A stretch of 64,000 nucleotides of DNA from Winogradskyella sp. (GTDB lineage: Bacteria; Bacteroidota; Bacteroidia; Flavobacteriales; Flavobacteriaceae): NCBI RefSeq assembly GCF_013213835.1, contig NZ_JABSSU010000004.1, positions 1 to 64,000 of the forward strand, read 5' to 3'. The position numbers were made by a program, and so were the translations under genes. The notes beneath the pieces are model-generated. The model was not told the origin of the DNA, made no database searches, and saw nothing but the letters and a program-made list of their open reading frames with translations. Positions 25,702 to 33,600 of this stretch are shown one piece after another. The first letter of the stretch is position 1; the number at the start of each line of letters is the position of its first letter.

Positions 25702-26361
25702 TTAGATTGATTTAACGTAGATATTATTGGTAATTGCCTTGGACATTACCATTATTTTAGTGTTTATTTTTAAACTCATTGAGTGGTCGAATTCTTCAAT
25801 AGCTTCAACTTGTATCTGAGTTCCTATACCAATTTGATGTTTGTCTAAATACTTTAAAAATTCTGAAGAAGAGTCTATAACCCCAACACATGTGTATGAA
25901 TTACCGATTTGAGCCTGAGACAACATAATTTTATTGGTGCGTTGTATTTGGCCATTTTCATCAGGAATGGGATCACCATGTGGATCATGTGTAGGGAAAT
26001 CTAAAAACGCATCTAATTCGCTAATTAACTTTTGAGATTTAATATGCTCTAATTGCTCGGCAACATCATGAACTTCATCCCATGAAAAATTTAACTTATC
26101 AACCAAAAACACTTCCCAAAGCCTGTGTTTTCTAATAATGTAAACAGCAGCTTGTCTTCCTTTTTCAGTAAGATTAACACCTTTATACTTGATATAAGTA
26201 ATGAGGTTCTTGTCTGCTAATTTCTTTAGCATATCTGTTACAGAAGATGCCTTGGCATCAATTTGCTTAGCAATAGCATTAGTGCTCACATCAGTACCAC
26301 TAGACTGACTAATGTGGTAAATAGCCTTTAAATAATTCTCTTCTGTTAATGTGGTGAACAT
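25702..26361 (-). CDS. DtxR/MntR-family metal-dependent transcriptional regulator
   Basis: 219 residues: winged helix at the N-terminus (EENYLKAIYHISQSSGTDVSTNAIAKQIDAKASSVTDMLKKLADKNLI), the dimerisation/metal domain with the conserved HRLWEVFL, DEVHDVAEQLEHI and FPTHDPHGDPIP, and a C-terminal FeoA-like SH3 domain (about 150-219). Proteins of this layout repress metal uptake when Mn(II) or Fe(II) is plentiful. It is encoded between a thioredoxin-like gene (1 bp) and a ZIP gene (3 bp). The long palindrome at 29212-29235 in front of the operon is a good candidate for its own binding site. Confidence 0.92.
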   Translation of the reverse strand: MFTTLTEENYLKAIYHISQSSGTDVSTNAIAKQIDAKASSVTDMLKKLADKNLITYIKYKGVNLTEKGRQAAVYIIRKHRLWEVFLVDKLNFSWDEVHDVAEQLEHIKSQKLISELDAFLDFPTHDPHGDPIPDENGQIQRTNKIMLSQAQIGNSYTCVGVIDSSSEFLKYLDKHQIGIGTQIQVEAIEEFDHSMSLKINTKIMVMSKAITNNIYVKSI

Positions 26362-26362
26362 C

Positions 26363-26830
26363 TTAGTTCTCTTTTAATATGTCTCGCATTTCTTTTGGTG
26401 ATAAATACCAATAATAACGCTCTACTATATTGAAATCCTCATCTAAAAATACAGTTGCTGGTAATTCTAATTCTTCATTTTCTCTACCAGCCAAATATTC
26501 AGGAATTTGATGGTATGGATTTCGTTTTTTCCCAACGTTAGCATTTATAAAGCGTTTTCCACCAAACTCTATCTCATCTGTAGATTCTACATTGAACTTT
26601 ACGGCGTAATACTCTGCATTTAATGTTTCAATAATGTCTGGTTTAGAATAAGCGGATTGCTCCATTTTTTTACAGTAAACACACCAATCCGCATAAAAAT
26701 GAATAATGACCTTTTTAGGCGCATTAGCCAAAGCAGTTTCAAGCTCTTCAAACGTCAACCAATGGACTTCTTCCTTTGGTAAAGCATTTAAAAGCAAAAC
26801 GGATAATATGACTACAAGCAGATGTCTCAT
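26363..26830 (-). CDS. Exported thioredoxin-fold protein
   Basis: 155 residues with a signal peptide (HLLVVILSVLLLNALP). The thioredoxin motif is FYADWCVYCKKMEQSAYSKPDII, with CxxC at about residues 51-54, and the cis-Pro region LPATVFLDEDFNIVERYYWYLSP. These DUF255-like thioredoxins keep periplasmic or outer-membrane thiols reduced. Its start overlaps the TonB receptor stop by one base, and the regulator gene is 1 bp away. Cotranscription suggests it services the receptor or its metal substrate. Confidence 0.83.
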   Translation of the reverse strand: MRHLLVVILSVLLLNALPKEEVHWLTFEELETALANAPKKVIIHFYADWCVYCKKMEQSAYSKPDIIETLNAEYYAVKFNVESTDEIEFGGKRFINANVGKKRNPYHQIPEYLAGRENEELELPATVFLDEDFNIVERYYWYLSPKEMRDILKEN

Positions 26831-29184
26831 TAATTGCGTTTTCCTATTTTAAGTCCTATAAAAAATGTTCTTGGTAATGCTGGACCATAGACATAATCTG
26901 AATCTCTTGTTGGACCAACTTCAAAATCATCCTGAAAACTATTGAATATATTCTTTACTCCAACGTTTAAAGTTAATTGAAAATCATCAGATACCTCAAA
27001 TCGCTTTTCAGCATTAATATTAACGTCAAAAAACGCATCACTTTCATTTAAGCTTAAAAAGCCTGACTCGCTAATTACTCTTGGCACAATCATACTTCCC
27101 GTATAGGTACCTGTAAGTGATATATTGAAGGCATCACTTGGTGTCCAATTGGTATTTAAATAGCCATAAAAATTGGGGTTTCTCGTAAACTCAGATACTA
27201 CAATGTCTTGTTCATCTGGATTACTTCCATCAGCTTCGAACAGCACTTGGGCTTCATCATACTCAGAGCGCTGCACAGTTGCACCTAGCTGAAATAACCA
27301 TTTTTTCGAAGGTGAAAACCCAAATTCAATATTAGACCCATAAACTGCGGCACCTTCACCATTTCTAACCTCTTCAACTATAGAACCATTTGGCAATTGC
27401 GCACCTGTGCTCACTAGTGTAAAAGGATCTTCTAGGCTTGTGTAAAATCCTTCCACTAATAAATTAACCTGCATGGTATTAATCTCTCTGGTATAATTGA
27501 ATGATCCTGTAAATGCATTTGAAAACTCAGCGTCTAAATCTTCTGATAAAATCACAAACTGTGGTTCGCCACCTACAGAGGAAATATGCAAATCTTCATT
27601 AAATGCTTGTGGTGCTCTAAATCCTCTTGCATAGCCACCACGGAACTTTAAATTTTTGGAAAACTCGTAGGCTAAGGTAACTCTCGGATTTAATGCAGTT
27701 TGTGAGACATCTGAGTTTCTTTCAATATCACCAACCACATAATTTCCATCTACACTTACATGATCTAATCGAGACCCGATTAATGCAGAAAATTTTTGAT
27801 TAGGTTTCCATTCATATTGCGCATACAAACCTGTAGCTCTGACATCTTGATCTACGCTTCTATTATAACCTAAAATAACATCGTCTGTGGTACTTATATT
27901 ATATTCAACACCAGAAGTTAAGATATCATTTTCAAACTCTTTAGTATACTGAAAACCACTTGCTATCGCCAAGTCTTTAGTAATTCCGTAGGCATTGATT
28001 GCGGTCAATGTATCTTGAGCAGTCCTTCCACCTCCTAAACCGCCGTAATAACTATCTCTATTGGTATATTGCACAGAACTATATAAGGAGAAGAAGTCAG
28101 TGTTTTGTGCATTATGAAAATCATAACTTGCGCCAGCCATTATAGTATTATGTGTCAATTCCTCAGTAATGTCTGTGAGATGTGGCGGTAATTCTAATTG
28201 GTCTCCACCACGACGATATTCGTTCAAAACAGTAGCATCTAAAGTAATACGACTTCTATCTGTTGGTTTATAATAAGCCTTCGTCCCAAACGTGGTATTT
28301 CTAAGTTTAACAAGTTCTGTGAAACCGTCATCGTTGGCATCCCATGCATCCCTATTTCTATGTAATCCATAAAATGTAGCTCCGCTATTTAAATCATCAG
28401 ACACTAAAGACGCATTAAAATTAAGCACTCTATCTGCAGCTTCACCATCAACTAAACCCAGATAACTACCAACTTCCCAAGTATTTAAAACCGGATCTTT
28501 AGTAATAATATTTACCGTACCTGCAATGGCGTTTGACCCAAATAATGCTGAACCACCACTACGAACAATTTCAACACGCTCAATGATCTGAGTAGGTATT
28601 TGTTCTAACCCATAAACACTATTAAGCGCACTAAAAACCGCACGACTATTTACAAGAATCTGAGAATAACTACCGTCTAAACCATTTAACCTAACTTGTG
28701 TAAAGCCACAATTTTGACAATTAGTTTCTACTCTAACACCAGGTGAATAGTTCAAAGTTTCTGAAATGGCTAAAGACTGGGTTGCTGAAATTAACTTATC
28801 ACCAAGAGTATTTACTATAATAGGTGCTTCTTTTTTGTTAACTCTATTTCGCGTTGCACTAACCACAACCTCATCTAGTCCAAGTTGATCCTCAATTAAC
28901 TCTATAACTATATTCGTTTTATTAGCATCTGTGATACTTACATTGTCACTTTTTGGTTTAAGACCTAGATACTTTACAGAAATATTATAATCACCGTATG
29001 GAAGACTAATTGTAAATTCACCGTCTTTATTAGTGTAACACTCATACACATCTGTTTTTAGTTTAAATTTTAATAAAGCAAAAGGTATGGGTTGATTTTC
29101 GTAGTGAATACGTCCTTTGATATTTTGATTTTGGGCAAATATTGTATTAATCGCAAGTAAAATAACAATAATAGATAATCTCAT
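26830..29184 (-). CDS. TonB-dependent outer-membrane receptor, likely for a metal complex
   Basis: 784 residues from the ATG at 29184; the TTG at 29202 would lie on the -7 box and is rejected. Signal peptide (RLSIIVILLAINTIFAQ), an N-terminal carboxypeptidase-regulatory-like domain (NIKGRIHYENQPIPFALLKF), a plug domain (LNETLNYSPGVRVETNCQNCG, then EIVRSGGSALFGSNAIAGTVNIITKDP) and a 22-strand-type barrel ending in RTFFIGLKIGK. The plug contains CQNC, which may bind metal. First gene of an operon with a thioredoxin, DtxR-type regulator and ZIP importer, so a Zn, Mn or Fe chelate is the probable substrate. Confidence 0.9.
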   Translation of the reverse strand: MRLSIIVILLAINTIFAQNQNIKGRIHYENQPIPFALLKFKLKTDVYECYTNKDGEFTISLPYGDYNISVKYLGLKPKSDNVSITDANKTNIVIELIEDQLGLDEVVVSATRNRVNKKEAPIIVNTLGDKLISATQSLAISETLNYSPGVRVETNCQNCGFTQVRLNGLDGSYSQILVNSRAVFSALNSVYGLEQIPTQIIERVEIVRSGGSALFGSNAIAGTVNIITKDPVLNTWEVGSYLGLVDGEAADRVLNFNASLVSDDLNSGATFYGLHRNRDAWDANDDGFTELVKLRNTTFGTKAYYKPTDRSRITLDATVLNEYRRGGDQLELPPHLTDITEELTHNTIMAGASYDFHNAQNTDFFSLYSSVQYTNRDSYYGGLGGGRTAQDTLTAINAYGITKDLAIASGFQYTKEFENDILTSGVEYNISTTDDVILGYNRSVDQDVRATGLYAQYEWKPNQKFSALIGSRLDHVSVDGNYVVGDIERNSDVSQTALNPRVTLAYEFSKNLKFRGGYARGFRAPQAFNEDLHISSVGGEPQFVILSEDLDAEFSNAFTGSFNYTREINTMQVNLLVEGFYTSLEDPFTLVSTGAQLPNGSIVEEVRNGEGAAVYGSNIEFGFSPSKKWLFQLGATVQRSEYDEAQVLFEADGSNPDEQDIVVSEFTRNPNFYGYLNTNWTPSDAFNISLTGTYTGSMIVPRVISESGFLSLNESDAFFDVNINAEKRFEVSDDFQLTLNVGVKNIFNSFQDDFEVGPTRDSDYVYGPALPRTFFIGLKIGKRN

Positions 29185-29199
29185 TTTCAATTTTTTTTG

Positions 29200-29207
29200 C
29201 AAATATA
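29200..29207 (-). promoter_or_regulatory. -7 box TATATTTG of the TonB-receptor operon
   Basis: Minus strand TAnnTTTG, ending 15 bp before the ATG at 29184. The palindromic operator lies 5 bp upstream, on the spacer and -33 region. Confidence 0.6.
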
Positions 29208-29211
29208 ACTC

Positions 29212-29235
29212 TATTTTTAGATATGTCTAAAAATA
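29212..29235. promoter_or_regulatory. Palindromic operator, probably for the DtxR/MntR-type regulator
   Basis: TATTTTTAGA-N4-TCTAAAAATA: perfect 10-bp arms with 4-bp spacer. TTAGA/TCTAA cores with A/T arms resemble DtxR/MntR-type boxes of the TTAG-N6-CTAA class. It covers the region just upstream of the -7 box of the operon that encodes such a regulator, so metal-dependent autorepression is the natural reading. Confidence 0.65.
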
Positions 29236-29274
29236 ATTATGTGTTATACTGAAAATTACTACTGTAGTTAGTAT

Positions 29275-30069
29275 TTACTTAAATCCACGTTGTTTTTGGA
29301 TATGGTCGTAAGCTTCTTGTACTTGTCTAAATTTCTCTTCTGCTCCTTCTTGATGTTCTTCTCCTAAATGACTTAAACGATCTGGATGATATTTCTTAGC
29401 CATTTTTCGATAGGCACGTTTGACTTCATCATCAGAAACATTTTTATCTATTTCTAAGATTTTATAAGCATTATTAGTTTCATCATAAAACATAGATTTA
29501 ATACTCTCAAAATCCTTGCTACTAATACCTAAGTATCCAGACATGGTGTATATCTGTTTCAATTCAACCTCAGCAATATGTCCATCGGCTTTTGCAATAC
29601 CAAATAAGAAGTGTAATAATTGTAAACGAGACGCATGGTCCATCATTTGTTTTATTTGCATACAAACCTGGCGCATAGAGATATTCTGCTTACTAACGCG
29701 TTTAAACAATTCAAATGCATGATTTGCCCGATCTACACCATACATGTTACGAAACTGTTGACGAACATAGTCTAATTCGCGTTTATCTTGTTTGCCATCT
29801 GCCTTAATAATTATAGAGGCCAAAATAAGAAGGCTAACCTCAAAATCACCCGATTGGGTTTTAGGTCTTCGATCTCTTCTGGTCTGTCTTGGACGCTCTC
29901 TGTAAGGATCTCTTCTAGATTTTTTTCTTGAAGGTCTATCACCTATTAATGCAGTGCCATCACCTGACATATTATCAACAAAACTGCCTAAGGCTATTCC
30001 TATAATAGCACCTATTGGACCTCCAAAAGACCAGCCAATAGCTCCACCAATCCACTTTGCAAAACTCAT
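29275..30069 (-). CDS. TerB/J-domain protein (DjlA-like co-chaperone)
   Basis: 264 residues. The N-terminus is a glycine-rich membrane hairpin (WIGGAIGWSFGGPIGAIIGIALGSFV), followed by a basic Arg-rich linker (SRKKSRRDPYRERPRQTRRDRRP), a TerB-like helical domain (about 78-185; LLILASIIIKADGKQDKREL) and a C-terminal J domain (about 198-262) with the HPD motif in KMAKKYHPDRL. The architecture equals DjlA, a membrane-linked DnaJ that stimulates DnaK. Single gene; downstream of it is the TonB operon on the same strand. Confidence 0.88.
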   Translation of the reverse strand: MSFAKWIGGAIGWSFGGPIGAIIGIALGSFVDNMSGDGTALIGDRPSRKKSRRDPYRERPRQTRRDRRPKTQSGDFEVSLLILASIIIKADGKQDKRELDYVRQQFRNMYGVDRANHAFELFKRVSKQNISMRQVCMQIKQMMDHASRLQLLHFLFGIAKADGHIAEVELKQIYTMSGYLGISSKDFESIKSMFYDETNNAYKILEIDKNVSDDEVKRAYRKMAKKYHPDRLSHLGEEHQEGAEEKFRQVQEAYDHIQKQRGFK

Positions 30070-30147
30070 ATTTTAACTATAGATTTTATGAATGCATAAA
30101 TATACTATTAGTTAGTGTATTACTTAAGGTAATTGTTACACATTATA

Positions 30148-30155
30148 TATCTTTG
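30148..30155 (+). promoter_or_regulatory. -7 box TATCTTTG before the bacilliredoxin gene
   Basis: TAnnTTTG 34 bp before the ATG at 30190. Upstream, ATTAC-TTAAG-GTAAT (30120-30134 region) is a short inverted repeat that could bind a regulator. Confidence 0.5.
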
Positions 30156-30189
30156 TGCTTTGTAAAACTGATAATTAAAAATATTAAAT

Positions 30190-30600
30190 ATGTATCCAGC
30201 GGAATTAGTAAAGCCAATGCGCGAAGATTTAACAAAAGTAGGTTTTGAAGAACTACATACTGTAGAAGCGGTTGACAGCGCGATTGCTAAAGAAGGTACA
30301 ACGTTAGTAGTTGTAAATTCTGTTTGTGGCTGTGCAGCAAGAAATGCAAGACCAGGTGCTACTATGAGTTTAGAAAATGCTAAACGTCCTAATAATTTAG
30401 TGACTGTTTTTGCAGGTGTAGATAAAGACGCTACAAATAAAGCAAGAGAATATATGATTCCTTTTCCACCAAGTTCGCCAAGTATGGCATTATTTAAAGA
30501 TGGTGAATTGGTTCATATGCTAGAGCGTCATCACATTGAGGGTCGCCCTGCAGAATTAATAGCAGAAAACCTTATGGATGCTTACAACGAGCATTGCTAA
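30190..30600 (+). CDS. BrxA/BrxB-family bacilliredoxin (YphP/YqiW type)
   Basis: 136 residues. The family active site CGC appears in NSVCGCAARNARPGA; other conserved parts are PPSSPSMALFKDGELVHMLERHHIEGRPAE and the C-terminal segment. In Firmicutes these proteins remove bacillithiol from protein cysteines; homologues are common in Bacteroidetes, some of which make bacillithiol. The ATG at 30190 is clear. An intrinsic terminator follows 25 bp after the stop. Confidence 0.9.
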   Translation: MYPAELVKPMREDLTKVGFEELHTVEAVDSAIAKEGTTLVVVNSVCGCAARNARPGATMSLENAKRPNNLVTVFAGVDKDATNKAREYMIPFPPSSPSMALFKDGELVHMLERHHIEGRPAELIAENLMDAYNEHC

Positions 30601-30625
30601 AAATCTTAATGAAAAAGAGAAATTA

Positions 30626-30653
30626 AAACCACGAATTAATTCGTGGTTTTTTT
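30626..30653 (+). terminator. Terminator of the bacilliredoxin gene
   Basis: AAACCACGAATT followed directly by AATTCGTGGTTT, then a run of T: a 12-bp perfect stem. Its T tract also supplies the TTTG that fits as -33 element of the next gene. Confidence 0.88.
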
Positions 30654-30681
30654 GTGCTTTTTATCCATTGATTTACATTTG
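30650..30681 (+). promoter_or_regulatory. Promoter of the acyltransferase gene, overlapping the preceding terminator
   Basis: TTTG at 30651-30654, 19 bp, TACATTTG at 30674-30681: an exact Bacteroidetes consensus. The ATG follows only 4 bp after the -7 box, so the mRNA should be leaderless or nearly so. Confidence 0.65.
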
Positions 30682-30685
30682 CAAC

Positions 30686-31423
30686 ATGCAGAAACTATTA
30701 GCTTATCCACTGACTATAATCTATTTTATTTGTTTTGGACTAACCTTGGTTATATTTCATCCAATACAATGGGTTTGCAATAATATCTTCGGTTACAAAG
30801 CTCACAAAGTAAGTGTTGATTGCCTGCAGTTTTTTTTACTACGTTGTCTTAATATTTTAGGCACTAGGTTTACTTTTACTAACCCACACAACATTGAGAA
30901 AGGAACACCTCTAATTATCGTCTCCAATCATCAAAGTATGTATGATATTCCACCTCTTATATGGTATATGAGAAAGCACCATGTTAAGTTTATAAGTAAA
31001 AAAGAGCTTGGGAAAGGCATACCTAGTGTATCTTATAATTTAAGGCATGGAGGTTCAGTATTAATTGACAGAAAAGATGCTTTAGGCTCCATAAAAGCTA
31101 TTGAAAATTTTGCAAAACGCGTCTCAAAAAATAATTGGGCAGCTGTTATTTTTCCAGAAGGTACCAGAAGCAGAGATGGCAATCCTAAGCCATTTAAAAC
31201 AAGAGGTTTATTATCCATGATTGAACATGCGCCCAATGCGTTGATTGTTCCAGTTACCATCAATAATTCCTGGAAAACATTAAGATATGGAAAATTTCCT
31301 ATGGGTTTAGGTGCAAATATTACTTACTCAGTTCACAAACCAATACCTATTGATGAGTATGAGGATAAAAACGAACTCGTTAAAATTGTTGAAGCTCAGG
31401 TAAAGCGTAGTATAGTAGTATGA
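30686..31423 (+). CDS. plsC: 1-acyl-sn-glycerol-3-phosphate acyltransferase (PlsC family)
   Basis: 245 residues from the ATG at 30686. The frame is open further upstream, but that stretch runs through the previous stop and terminator. The N-terminal hydrophobic region (YPLTIIYFICFGLTLVIFHPIQW) anchors it to the inner membrane. The acyltransferase blocks are present as VSNHQSMYDIPPL (the usual NHxxxxD), FISKKELGKGIP, FPEGTRSRDG and LIVPVTINNS. Adds the second acyl chain to lysophosphatidate. The stop overlaps the HD gene start by 4 bp (ATGA). Confidence 0.9.
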   Translation: MQKLLAYPLTIIYFICFGLTLVIFHPIQWVCNNIFGYKAHKVSVDCLQFFLLRCLNILGTRFTFTNPHNIEKGTPLIIVSNHQSMYDIPPLIWYMRKHHVKFISKKELGKGIPSVSYNLRHGGSVLIDRKDALGSIKAIENFAKRVSKNNWAAVIFPEGTRSRDGNPKPFKTRGLLSMIEHAPNALIVPVTINNSWKTLRYGKFPMGLGANITYSVHKPIPIDEYEDKNELVKIVEAQVKRSIVV

Positions 31424-32076
31424 CCAAAAACCAGCTGATAGAAACTACCATCGCATTTGTAAAGCAAGAATTACACAATGCTGAAGGTGGACACGATTGG
31501 TTTCATACACAAAGAGTTTATAACAATGCTAAGCTTATTTCTAAAAGTGAAGATGTTGACGTAACCGTTGTTTCTTTAGCAGCATTACTACATGATATTG
31601 CAGATTCTAAATTTCACAATGGTGACGAAACCATAGGTCCAAGAAAAGCAAGTGAATTTCTTCTCAAACAAAATGTAGATAGTATCATTATAGAACATGT
31701 GACAAATATTATTGAACACATGTCTTTTAAAAACTCTTTTGACTTAAATACTTCTTTTATTTCAAAGGAAATGGAAGTTGTTCAAGATGCAGACCGATTA
31801 GATGCTATAGGTGCCATTGGTATCGCGAGATGTTTTAATTATGGTGGGTTTAAAAACAGAGCACTTTATCATCCGGATATAGCGCCAAACCTAAATATGA
31901 CAAAAGAAGAGTATAAGTTAGCTAAAGCGCCTACTATTAATCACTTCTACGAGAAATTACTCTTACTTAAAGATCAAATGAATACCAAAACAGGTAAGCG
32001 CATAGCTGCATCAAGACATAAATATATGGAAGACTTTCTCGATCAATTTTATGCTGAGTGGAACGGTGAAAAGTAA
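31420..32076 (+). CDS. HD-domain phosphohydrolase
   Basis: 218 residues of an HD fold: GGHDWFHTQRVYNNA (first His/Asp metal ligands), ALLHDIADSKF (the HD pair) and VVQDADRLDAIGAIGIARCF. This is the YedJ/YpgQ type of metal-dependent phosphohydrolase, often active on nucleotides or pyrophosphate in vitro; the physiological substrate is unknown. Translationally coupled to the acyltransferase gene by a 4-bp overlap. Confidence 0.88.
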   Translation: MTKNQLIETTIAFVKQELHNAEGGHDWFHTQRVYNNAKLISKSEDVDVTVVSLAALLHDIADSKFHNGDETIGPRKASEFLLKQNVDSIIIEHVTNIIEHMSFKNSFDLNTSFISKEMEVVQDADRLDAIGAIGIARCFNYGGFKNRALYHPDIAPNLNMTKEEYKLAKAPTINHFYEKLLLLKDQMNTKTGKRIAASRHKYMEDFLDQFYAEWNGEK

Positions 32077-32080
32077 TTAC

Positions 32081-32109
32081 TTTGTTATGCTTCTAACATT
32101 CATAACAAA
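32081..32109. terminator. Hairpin between convergent HD and AraC genes
   Basis: TTTGTTATG (32081-32089) and CATAACAAA (32101-32109), perfect 9-bp arms and 11-nt loop, 4 bp after the HD stop and just beyond the AraC stop. AT-rich and without a long T tract, so a weak bidirectional terminator. Confidence 0.45.
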
Positions 32110-32112
32110 TAC

Positions 32113-32985
32113 TTATTGCACCACTAACTTCAACTCACTTCTATATTTTGAAGCACTTTTACCGGTAAATTCTTTAAATAACTTATTAAAATGCGAAAAG
32201 TTATTAAAGCCACATTCATAGCTGATGTCAGTAATACTCATTTGGCTTTCTGACAAGAGCTTAGTAGCATGTACTACACGGTATTCATTAACCAACTTAG
32301 TAAATGTTTTACCTGTTACTTTTTTAAAGTATCTACAAAACGCTGGCACCGTCATACTAACCTCATCAGCAATGTCGTCTAGAGTTATATGCTCTTTAAA
32401 ATTGTCATTAATATGTGCAAAAATCTTATCTATTTTGGCACTGTCTTGCGGTTGCGTTTCAAAGGTGTAACCATCAGCATTTAAAATGGTGTAATCGTCA
32501 GTTTTAGACAAACTATGTAGAATTTCTAAAAGCACTAAAATCTTTTTAAACCCTTTTTTTTCAGGAAGTTTCGAAATCTTTTGCCCTAACTTTTGCTTGG
32601 TTTTAATTCCAAATAACAATCCGTTCTTGGCGCGATCAAATAAATTATTAATAGTTTCCATTTCTGGAGCACTAAAAAATTGTTCACCTAAAAAGTCTGG
32701 TCTAAATTGTACTATAGTCTCGGAACCGTTAACAGTAAGTCTATCTGTAAAACCATGATGCGGGAGATTAGACCCAATTAATAAAAGTTGACTATTATTA
32801 AAATAAGATAAATGATTGCCTATATGACGTTTTCCTTTTCCTTTGTTTACATAAACCAGCTCAAGCTCCGGATGGAAATGCCAAAACGGTTTGTTCTCAC
32901 CAATGTAAGCTTCGTTTTTAATGACCCGTAAAGAACTACCAAATTCAGGACTTATCTTCTCTAAAGTAGGTTTTCTTGTTTTCAT
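32113..32985 (-). CDS. AraC-family regulator with N-terminal cupin
   Basis: 290 residues from the ATG at 32985; a TTG at 33000 overlaps the promoter region. The cupin sensor part (about 15-150) includes KPFWHFHPELELVYVNKGKGKRHIG and LPHHGF, which could bind a small ligand or metal through its histidines. The C-terminal two-HTH AraC domain (about 190-290) reads LDDIADEVSMTVPAFCRYFKKVTGKTFTKLVNEYR and ITDISYECGFNNFSHFNKLFKEFTG. Target genes are not evident. A -7 box and a palindrome lie directly upstream, suggesting autoregulation. Confidence 0.9.
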   Translation of the reverse strand: MKTRKPTLEKISPEFGSSLRVIKNEAYIGENKPFWHFHPELELVYVNKGKGKRHIGNHLSYFNNSQLLLIGSNLPHHGFTDRLTVNGSETIVQFRPDFLGEQFFSAPEMETINNLFDRAKNGLLFGIKTKQKLGQKISKLPEKKGFKKILVLLEILHSLSKTDDYTILNADGYTFETQPQDSAKIDKIFAHINDNFKEHITLDDIADEVSMTVPAFCRYFKKVTGKTFTKLVNEYRVVHATKLLSESQMSITDISYECGFNNFSHFNKLFKEFTGKSASKYRSELKLVVQ

Positions 32986-33002
32986 AAAAAATAGCAACAA
33001 CG

Positions 33003-33037
33003 CAAAGATACTTCTAAATAGAAATTGAATTCTATTT
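33003..33037 (-). promoter_or_regulatory. Promoter and palindromic operator of the cupin-AraC gene
   Basis: Minus strand TATCTTTG (33003-33010) lies 17 bp before the ATG at 32985. AAATAGAA-N6-TTCTATTT (33016-33037, perfect 8-bp arms) covers the region upstream of the -7 box, where a regulator would block or recruit polymerase. Confidence 0.5.
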
Positions 33038-33129
33038 ACAATTATCTCTAATATACACTAAATTATCATTATTATATGTTAATTATTTGTAAAGGGTTAA
33101 TATAGCATATAAATAAGCCAATATTCTTG

Positions 33130-33312
33130 TTCTATGCATGAATAAGAAGCGTTAATTTTGTTCTGTAAGTTTATTTAAACTGATTTTATGTTGCTCTTGG
33201 CAGAAGGATAAGAAAGAACAATAGAGCAAAAACACACATTAGAATATAAATTTGTTGTTTATATATTAGTTATTTATTTAGTTATAAAATGGGCCTTACG
33301 GCCCATTTTATT
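33130..33312 (+). ncRNA. Candidate small RNA ending in an orphan terminator
   Basis: A strong plus-strand terminator at 33286-33312 has no protein gene before it: upstream is the divergent AraC gene. The stretch contains TTGTTCT (33156-33162 region), TTGCTCT (33192-33198 region), AGAACAA and AGAGCAA further right, which can pair in more than one way. No ORF longer than a few codons was found. Exact 5' end unknown; a transcript is inferred only from the terminator. Confidence 0.4.
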
Positions 33313-33315
33313 TTT
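33286..33315 (+). terminator. Orphan intrinsic terminator
   Basis: AAAATGGGCC, loop TTAC, GGCCCATTTT, then ATTTTTA: a 10-bp perfect stem and T-rich tail. It lies in the middle of the 600-bp gap 33001-33600. Confidence 0.8.
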
Positions 33316-33600
33316 ACCCTTATTTTAATTCCTTTTTCTTTATTAACCATTTTATAGCAGCAAGCTTAAGATATACGATTGAAAAGTTCAAATACTTATT
33401 AACTATTGTATTGTCATTTACCTCAATTGTATTCTATTTTAACTAATTATTCAGAAAATATCTTTAATTATGTTAATTTAGAACATATATATGCCAAAAC
33501 TGATGTTTTTCAGCTCATATTCTCATTATAATTTTGTCCCGTTGAATTAGAACAACCATTTCTTAAAACAAGAATAAATTGTTCATAAAACGTATTGAAA
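33316..33600. other. Gene-free AT-rich stretch
   Basis: About 285 bp between the orphan terminator and the next gene. It is very AT-rich with no convincing ORF, promoter consensus or repeat. It presumably holds the promoter of the gene at 33601. Confidence 0.4.
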
